From JBOHER01 sp050701115 (GTDB lineage Bacteria > Actinomycetota > Actinomycetes > Mycobacteriales > Pseudonocardiaceae): a DNA stretch of 10,938 nucleotides. A model generated the notes under the pieces. It was given only the letters and a program-made list of their open reading frames with translations. It did not search any database and was not told the origin of the DNA. The DNA is taken from positions 1-10,938 of the forward strand of contig JBOHER010000266.1 of NCBI GenBank assembly GCA_050701115.1. Direction: 5' to 3'. Positions 6,474 to 10,938 of this stretch are shown piece by piece (position 1 is the stretch's first letter; each line of letters starts with the position of its first letter). The position numbers were made by a program, and so were the translations under genes.

Positions 6474-7589
6474 GTGAGGATCATGCGGCGCATGAGGGCC
6501 GTCGGCATCGTGGCGAGTGCCGCTCTCGCGCTCGCTGCCTGCGGGACCGACGACAACACCGGCAGCCCCGGTGTAGACGTCGCTGACGGAAACGTGTCGT
6601 GCGAGGGTAAAGACACGCTGACCGCAAGCGGCTCGAGCGCTCAGAAGAACGCCATGGACCGGTTCGTCGCCGCATACGAGGGTCTGTGCGACGGTGGCAC
6701 GGTGAACTACAACGCGAGTGGTTCGGGCGCCGGTGTCACGGACTTCATCGGCAAGCAGACCGACTTCGCGGGTTCGGACTCCCCGTTGAAGGATGACGCG
6801 GGCGAGGTCGAGCGGGCCAGGGAGCGCTGCGACGGCAACGACCCATGGCACCTGCCCGCCGTGTTCGGCCCGGTGGCGATGAGCTACAACCTCGACGGAG
6901 TCAACGACCTCAACCTCGACGCTGCCACCCTCGCCAAGATCTTCACCGGTAAGATCCAGACGTGGAACGACGAGGCTATCGCGGCACTGAACGAAGGCGC
7001 GCAGTTGCCGGACACCCCCATCACCGTCGTGTTCCGCAGCGACGAGTCGGGCACCACCGACAACTTCCAGAAGTACCTCGAGATCGCCGCGGAGAACGAC
7101 TGGGACAAGGGCGACGGGAAGTCCTTCAACGGCGGTGTCGGCGAGGGCGCCAAGGGCAGCGACGGTGTGACCTCCGTCGTGCAGCAGACCCCCGGCTCGA
7201 TCACCTACGCGGAGTGGTCCTTCGCCAAGCAGCGTGAGCTGGGCATCGCCAAGATCATCAACAGTGGTGGTGGCGAAGCGGTCGAGTTGAGCAACGAGAG
7301 CGCCGGTACCGCCATCGACGCCGCCGAGATCAGCGGCGAGGGCAACGACCTGGTTCTCGATCTCGACTCGATCTACGGCACCGAGGCCGAGGGTGCGTAC
7401 CCGCTGATCCTGGCCACCTACGAGATCGTGTGCTCGTCCTACGCCGACCCCGAGGTCGGTGGCGCTGTGCAGTCGTTCCTGAACGTGGCCATCAACCAGG
7501 GCCAGGAAGGCCTCGAGGAGAACGGCTACGTCCCCGCACCGCCCGCCTTCAAGGACAAGCTCCAGGGCGCGGTGGACGCCATCTCCTGA
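6474..7589 (+). CDS. pstS: Phosphate ABC transporter substrate-binding lipoprotein PstS
   Basis: A 371-residue lipoprotein that captures inorganic phosphate outside the membrane and hands it to PstC-PstA. The N-terminus has a short basic region, a hydrophobic stretch and the lipobox LAAC, with Cys23 as the likely lipidated residue. Phosphate-site segments of the family are visible: TASGSSAQ (50-57), NASGSGAGVTDF (80-91), AGSDSPL (99-105, with Asp102), FRSDESGTTDNF (187-198, Arg188 and Ser189) and TPGSITYAEW (239-248). Four further cysteines (43, 72, 119 and one near the C-terminus in EIVCSSY) could form disulfides. The GTG start is set by the GGAGG seven bases upstream. It is the first gene of the operon, behind a Pho box, with 24 bases to pstC. 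Confidence 0.97.
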   Translation: MRIMRRMRAVGIVASAALALAACGTDDNTGSPGVDVADGNVSCEGKDTLTASGSSAQKNAMDRFVAAYEGLCDGGTVNYNASGSGAGVTDFIGKQTDFAGSDSPLKDDAGEVERARERCDGNDPWHLPAVFGPVAMSYNLDGVNDLNLDAATLAKIFTGKIQTWNDEAIAALNEGAQLPDTPITVVFRSDESGTTDNFQKYLEIAAENDWDKGDGKSFNGGVGEGAKGSDGVTSVVQQTPGSITYAEWSFAKQRELGIAKIINSGGGEAVELSNESAGTAIDAAEISGEGNDLVLDLDSIYGTEAEGAYPLILATYEIVCSSYADPEVGGAVQSFLNVAINQGQEGLEENGYVPAPPAFKDKLQGAVDAIS

Positions 7590-7613
7590 CAGCGGCAGGC
7601 TGTTCTGCGACAC

Positions 7614-8678
7614 ATGAGTGATTCGACGAAGACGGACTCTCGCCCTGGTCGACCGGCCACTTCCGGCGACCGGGGCGAGGCCCGCATGATTGGTGACATG
7701 ACGCAACCCGCCACTGTGCCCAAGGGCACAGGCTCACCCCCCGGCAGAACGCGCCAGACCGACCGGAAAGCCGATCTCATATTTCGGTGGCTTTCAACCG
7801 GATCGGGCATAGCGGTTGTCGCATCGATCGGGCTCATTGGCGCATTCCTGCTCTACCAGTCTCTCCCGTCGCTGCTGGTGAACAACGCGAATTTCCTGAC
7901 CAGCGCCGAGTTCGACACCACGGACCCGAACAACCTTCGGTTCGGCATTCGCGACCTGCTCATCGTGACCGTGATGAGCTCGGCTTTCGCCCTGGTCCTG
8001 GCCATGCCGGTGGCGTTGGGTATCGCCCTGTACCTCACCCACTACGCGCCGAGTTTCTTGCGCAGGCCCTTCGCCTACGTCATCGACGTACTCGCCGCGG
8101 TCCCCTCCATCGTGTACGGCTTGTGGGGCCTGGCGGTTCTCGGCCCACTACTGGTACCGGCCGGCGAGTGGCTGAACCGAACGCTCGGCTGGTTTCCGCT
8201 GTTCGCCGAAGGCAATGTCTCCATCGCGGGCAGCATGTTCGCAGCTGGGATCGTGCTTGCCATCATGATCCTGCCGATCATCACCTCGGTCACAAGAGAG
8301 GTGTTCCGCCAGACTCCCACCTCGCACATCGAGGGCGCGCTCGCGTTGGGCGCTACCAAGTGGGAGATGCTGCGCACCACCGTGCTGCCGTTCGGCCGTA
8401 GCGGCTACATCGCGGCGTCCATGCTGGGCCTCGGTCGTGCGCTCGGTGAGACCGTCGCGGTGCTGCTCGTGTTGCGCATCGCCTCGTCCGAGGCGGGTTT
8501 CAGCCTGTTCGACGGTGGGTTCACCTTCGCTTCCAAGATCGCGGCCGCCGCGCACGAGTTCAGCCAGCCGCTGCCGACCGGTGCTTACATCGCCGCCGGT
8601 CTCATCCTGTTCGTGTTGACGTTCGTGGTGAACGCGGCCGCCCGCTGGATCGCCGGGGGGAAGGTGCACAGCTCATGA
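7614..8678 (+). CDS. pstC: Phosphate ABC transporter permease PstC
   Basis: A 354-residue membrane protein, one half of the phosphate channel. After a polar N-terminal tail of about 50 residues come six hydrophobic segments near 64-84, 113-140, 154-180, 204-224, 262-288 and 323-345. The permease EAA loop that docks on the ATPase is EGALALGATKWEMLRTTVLP (240-259). Other PstC landmarks are IDVLAAVPSIVYGLWG and LGRALGETVAV. The start is uncertain: the ATG at 7614 lacks a clear Shine-Dalgarno. In-frame ATGs at 7686 (GGCGAGG before it) and 7698 would shorten the tail by 24 or 28 residues without touching the conserved part. The stop overlaps the pstA start as ATGA. Confidence 0.95.
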   Translation: MSDSTKTDSRPGRPATSGDRGEARMIGDMTQPATVPKGTGSPPGRTRQTDRKADLIFRWLSTGSGIAVVASIGLIGAFLLYQSLPSLLVNNANFLTSAEFDTTDPNNLRFGIRDLLIVTVMSSAFALVLAMPVALGIALYLTHYAPSFLRRPFAYVIDVLAAVPSIVYGLWGLAVLGPLLVPAGEWLNRTLGWFPLFAEGNVSIAGSMFAAGIVLAIMILPIITSVTREVFRQTPTSHIEGALALGATKWEMLRTTVLPFGRSGYIAASMLGLGRALGETVAVLLVLRIASSEAGFSLFDGGFTFASKIAAAAHEFSQPLPTGAYIAAGLILFVLTFVVNAAARWIAGGKVHSS

Positions 8679-9592
8679 CCGCGACCGATACCGAAACCAT
8701 CGTCGACCGTCCACTCGTCGGCAAGACCTTCCAGCACATCAGCTGGGGCCGCAGGGCGAAGAACCTGCTTGCCTCGGTTCTGGTGACGGCGGCGTTCCTG
8801 CTCGCACTCATCCCGCTCGGCTGGCTGATGATCACGGTCGTCACCAAGGGCCTCAGCGCGATCCTGTCCTCGACCTGGTGGACGCACTCGTTGAAGGGCG
8901 TGCTGCCCGGCGACTTCGGGGGCGGCATTTATCACGCGCTCTACGGCAGCCTCGCGCAAGGCCTCGGCGCCGCGGTGCTGGCCGTGCCGATCGGTATCTT
9001 CACCGCGATCTACCTGGTCGAATATGGCAGGGGCAAGCTGGCCAAAACAGTGACGTTCATGGTGGACATCCTCTCCGGGGTGCCATCGATCGTCGCGGCG
9101 CTGTTCATCTTCGCGCTCTGGATCAGTGTGTTCGGCTTCCCGAAGAGCGCACTGGCCGTGTCGTTCGCGCTGGTGCTGTTGATGCTGCCCATCGTGATCC
9201 GATCGACCGAAGAAATGCTGCGACTGGTGCCCGATGAGCTGCGCGAGGCCAGCTACGCACTGGGCATCCCGAAGTGGAAGACCATCGTCAAGATCGTCCT
9301 CCCCACGGCGTTATCCGGCATGATCACCGGCATCATGCTGGCCATGGCCCGGGTGCTCGGCGAAACAGCGCCGGTGCTGGTCCTGGTCGGCTACAGCAGG
9401 GCCATCAACTTCGATGTCTTCGAAGGCAACATGGCTTCCTTGCCGTTGACCATCTACACCGAGCTGAACAATCCGACTGAAGCAGGCGAATACCGAATCT
9501 GGGGCGCGGCGCTCACCCTGATTCTGGTCGTCATGTTCTTCAATCTTGCGGCGACCGCGATCTCGCGGTTCTCCGCGGTCAAGACGAAATAG
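8675..9592 (+). CDS. pstA: Phosphate ABC transporter permease PstA
   Basis: A 305-residue membrane protein, partner of PstC. It has six membrane segments, with the first near 31-56 and the last near 279-298. The cytoplasmic EAA loop is EASYALGIPKWKTIVKIVLP (191-210), followed by MARVLGETAPVLVL, which is typical of PstA. The sequence VDILSGVPSIVAALFIFALW mirrors the matching part of PstC. It begins at an ATG overlapping the pstC stop by four bases, so the two permeases are probably made in equal amounts by coupled translation. It ends 21 bases before pstB. There is no sign of damage. Confidence 0.97.
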   Translation: MTATDTETIVDRPLVGKTFQHISWGRRAKNLLASVLVTAAFLLALIPLGWLMITVVTKGLSAILSSTWWTHSLKGVLPGDFGGGIYHALYGSLAQGLGAAVLAVPIGIFTAIYLVEYGRGKLAKTVTFMVDILSGVPSIVAALFIFALWISVFGFPKSALAVSFALVLLMLPIVIRSTEEMLRLVPDELREASYALGIPKWKTIVKIVLPTALSGMITGIMLAMARVLGETAPVLVLVGYSRAINFDVFEGNMASLPLTIYTELNNPTEAGEYRIWGAALTLILVVMFFNLAATAISRFSAVKTK

Positions 9593-9613
9593 GTTAGGGC
9601 GGTACGAACGATC

Positions 9614-10390
9614 ATGGCAAAGCGAATCGACGTCAAAGACGTTGATATCTACTACGGCAAGTTCCACGCCGTGGACAACGTGACCCTGTCCGTGCCCCCG
9701 AGAAGTGTCACCGCATTCATCGGGCCGTCGGGCTGCGGCAAGTCGACGGTGCTGCGCACGCTGAATCGGATGCACGAGGTCATCCCGGGTGCCCGCGTCG
9801 AGGGCAAGGTGCTGCTGGACGGCGAGGACATCTACGCGCCGAGCGTCGACCCGGTGCAGGTGCGGCGCACCATCGGCATGGTGTTCCAGCGCCCGAACCC
9901 GTTTCCCACGATGTCGATAAGGGACAACGTGGTAGCCGGGTTGAAGCTGGCCGGAAACAGGAACAAGAAGCAGTTGGACGAGCTCGCCGAGCGGGCCCTG
10001 CGGTCGGCCAACCTGTGGAACGAGGTCAAGGATCGGCTGCACAAGCCGGGCGGTAGCCTTTCCGGCGGGCAGCAGCAGCGGTTGTGTATCGCTCGGGCGA
10101 TCGCCGTGCAGCCGGACGTGCTGCTCATGGACGAGCCGTGCTCGGCACTCGACCCGATCTCCACCCTGGCCATCGAGGATCTGATCAGGAAGCTGAAGCA
10201 GGACTACACGATCGTCATCGTCACCCACAACATGCAGCAGGCCGCGCGGGTGTCGGATCAGACCGCGTTCTTCAACCTGCCTGCCATCGGGCAGCCCGGC
10301 ACGCTGATCGAGTTCAATGACACCGAGAAGATCTTCTCCAACCCGGACGAGAAGGCCACCGAGGACTACATCTCTGGTCGCTTCGGCTGA
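9614..10390 (+). CDS. pstB: Phosphate ABC transporter ATP-binding protein PstB
   Basis: A 258-residue ABC ATPase that powers phosphate import from the cytoplasmic face. All motifs are intact: Walker A GPSGCGKST (37-45), Q-loop Gln92 in FQRPNPFP, signature LSGGQQQR (149-156), Walker B VLLMDEP (169-175, Glu174 catalytic), D-loop SALDP and switch His205 in IVTHNM. PstB-specific features are the acid-rich YAPSVDPVQVRRTIGMVFQ region and the C-terminal DYISGRFG. The ATG start gives the standard N-terminus, with only a weak Shine-Dalgarno (GGGCGG about 13 bases upstream). The next gene starts six bases after its stop, so it is probably in the same transcript. Confidence 0.97.
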   Translation: MAKRIDVKDVDIYYGKFHAVDNVTLSVPPRSVTAFIGPSGCGKSTVLRTLNRMHEVIPGARVEGKVLLDGEDIYAPSVDPVQVRRTIGMVFQRPNPFPTMSIRDNVVAGLKLAGNRNKKQLDELAERALRSANLWNEVKDRLHKPGGSLSGGQQQRLCIARAIAVQPDVLLMDEPCSALDPISTLAIEDLIRKLKQDYTIVIVTHNMQQAARVSDQTAFFNLPAIGQPGTLIEFNDTEKIFSNPDEKATEDYISGRFG

Positions 10391-10396
10391 TCGGCG

Positions 10397-10903
10397 ATGG
10401 CGGCGCGACCTCTGCTGCTTACCCCGGCTCGCAACCGGCTGGCCGTGCTCGCCATCGAGCATGACGACGATGTGGCCAACGGGCTGGAGACCACGGTTGC
10501 CGGCCAGCCGATCGAGCTCGGCAGGCTGCGTATCGACGGTTCTGTCCCGCAACTGTGGATCGACGGCAGGCAGGTGTCCGTTCCGCCGATGGAGTTCCTC
10601 TTGCTGCGCTACTTCGCCGGACATATCGGTGAAGTGATCAGCCGAGCGGAACTGCTCGATGCGGTATGGGGCAACGAGGCGCACGCCAACAGCAACACAC
10701 TGACGGTGCACATCCTGCGGTTGCGCAAGCGCCTGGGTGACGACGAGGGCGAGCCCCAATGGATCAAGGCGATCCGCGGCCTCGGCTACCAGCTTTCCGT
10801 GCCCGCCGGCGCTGGAGGCACTAACACCGTGCCCGCCGGCGCTGGAGGCACTAACACCGTGCCTGTCAACGCGCGGCAGGACGCGCGACCAGAACCGAGT
10901 TGA
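10397..10903 (+). CDS. Winged-helix regulator of OmpR/PhoB type with a reduced receiver domain
   Basis: A 168-residue protein. Residues 42-135 form a complete OmpR/PhoB winged helix: an N-terminal strand region (LGRLRIDGSVPQLWIDGRQV), SVPPMEFLLLRYFAGHIGEV, SRAELLDAVWG, the recognition helix region SNTLTVHILRLRKRLG and the wing IKAIRGLGYQL. Residues 14-36 (RLAVLAIEHDDDVANGL onward) look like strand 1, the acidic pair and helix 1 of a response-regulator receiver. The rest of a receiver, about 90 residues with the phospho-acceptor Asp, is absent, and the frame stays open. The C-terminal tail holds two copies of VPAGAGGTNT (135-154). The start is six bases after pstB, so it is probably the last operon gene and likely regulates phosphate genes without phosphorylation. 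An N-terminus formed by an in-frame deletion is the alternative to a natural short family. Confidence 0.85.
   Translation: MAARPLLLTPARNRLAVLAIEHDDDVANGLETTVAGQPIELGRLRIDGSVPQLWIDGRQVSVPPMEFLLLRYFAGHIGEVISRAELLDAVWGNEAHANSNTLTVHILRLRKRLGDDEGEPQWIKAIRGLGYQLSVPAGAGGTNTVPAGAGGTNTVPVNARQDARPEPS
10797..10863 (+). repeat. 30-bp tandem repeat, 2.2 copies, in the regulator gene's 3' end
   Basis: The unit starts CCGTGCCCGCCGGCGCTGGA and ends GGCACTAACA. It occurs twice exactly, followed by seven bases of a third copy (CCGTGCC). The period is a multiple of three, so it adds ten residues (VPAGAGGTNT) per copy to a disordered tail just after the winged helix. Each unit carries GTGCC and GGCAC arms that can form a hairpin. 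Identity between copies suggests a recent slippage duplication. Confidence 0.95.
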
Positions 10904-10938
10904 CCACATCGGAGCCGGGATGGACCTCGAGCTCAACG
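10866..10938 (-). CDS. Probable 3' end of an unidentified convergent gene, cut by the right edge
   Basis: On the minus strand, from the edge to a TGA at 10868-10866, a frame reads VELEVHPGSDVVNSVLVARP then AAR. The pattern of two strands with a conserved-looking DVVNSVLV ending resembles the last strand of a compact enzyme domain such as a class I methyltransferase, but I cannot name it. It would overlap the regulator gene by 38 bases tail to tail. Third positions are mostly G or C, as in real genes here. Only 23 codons are visible, so this is a tentative call. Confidence 0.4.
   Translation of the reverse strand, partial: VELEVHPGSDVVNSVLVARPAAR

Noticed and set aside
6447..7706. Minus-strand open frame of 419 codons opposite pstS
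   Set aside because: Shadow of pstS; low-complexity Val/Gly/Leu composition and no recognisable fold.
10797..10863. Tandem repeat considered as a CRISPR remnant
   Set aside because: The copies are directly adjacent with no spacers, are in frame within a gene, and no cas gene is present.
9311..10936. Very long minus-strand open frame (541 codons) opposite pstA, pstB and the regulator
   Set aside because: It is antisense to genes with complete family motifs, its translation is rich in Arg/His/Gln as expected for the reverse of high-GC coding DNA, and it shows no domain.

Overview
The window is high-GC DNA with actinobacterial gene content. The evidence is an F420-dependent glucose-6-phosphate dehydrogenase, FadE25- and FadB2-like enzymes close to the mycobacterial ones, frequent GTG starts and a PstSCAB operon behind a GTTCA-type Pho box. 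A Pseudonocardiales-like actinomycete is my best guess, from gene style only.

Left part (1-6000): every gene is on the minus strand. At the left edge lies the 5' part of a Tat-exported PhoX/DUF839-type phosphatase gene. It is broken by two frame-changing internal losses, so it is a pseudogene. Reading down from position 6000 on the minus strand come a small CoA-binding protein, an MBL-fold hydrolase, a 3-hydroxyacyl/3-hydroxybutyryl-CoA dehydrogenase (fadB2-like) overlapping by ATGA an acyl-CoA dehydrogenase (fadE25-like), then fgd and a DoxX-family membrane protein. The fadB2-fadE25 pair has its own likely promoter, with an 18-bp palindrome in the -35/-10 spacer and a small hairpin over the ribosome binding site built from the same sequence words. 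This suggests control by a repressor, perhaps TetR-like.

Middle (5990-6473): a divergent intergenic region of about 480 bp. It holds a two-unit, 11-bp-phased Pho box upstream of pstS and a set of short repeats of unknown role.

Right part (6474-10938): pstS-pstC-pstA-pstB on the plus strand encode a complete high-affinity phosphate ABC importer. Six bases after pstB is a small OmpR/PhoB-type winged-helix regulator. It seems to keep only the first strand and helix of a receiver domain, and it ends in a 30-bp tandem repeat. A probable minus-strand gene ends convergently inside the last bases of this regulator gene. No phoU and no senX3/regX3 pair lie inside the window.

Phosphate genes therefore lie at both ends: a dead secreted phosphatase on the left and an intact importer with an unusual regulator on the right. 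A fatty-acid/F420 metabolic block lies between. I found no tRNA, rRNA, CRISPR array or insertion sequence, and no clear evidence of a wholly new system. The most unusual items are the reduced regulator, the doubly deleted phoX and the fadB2-fadE25 control region.
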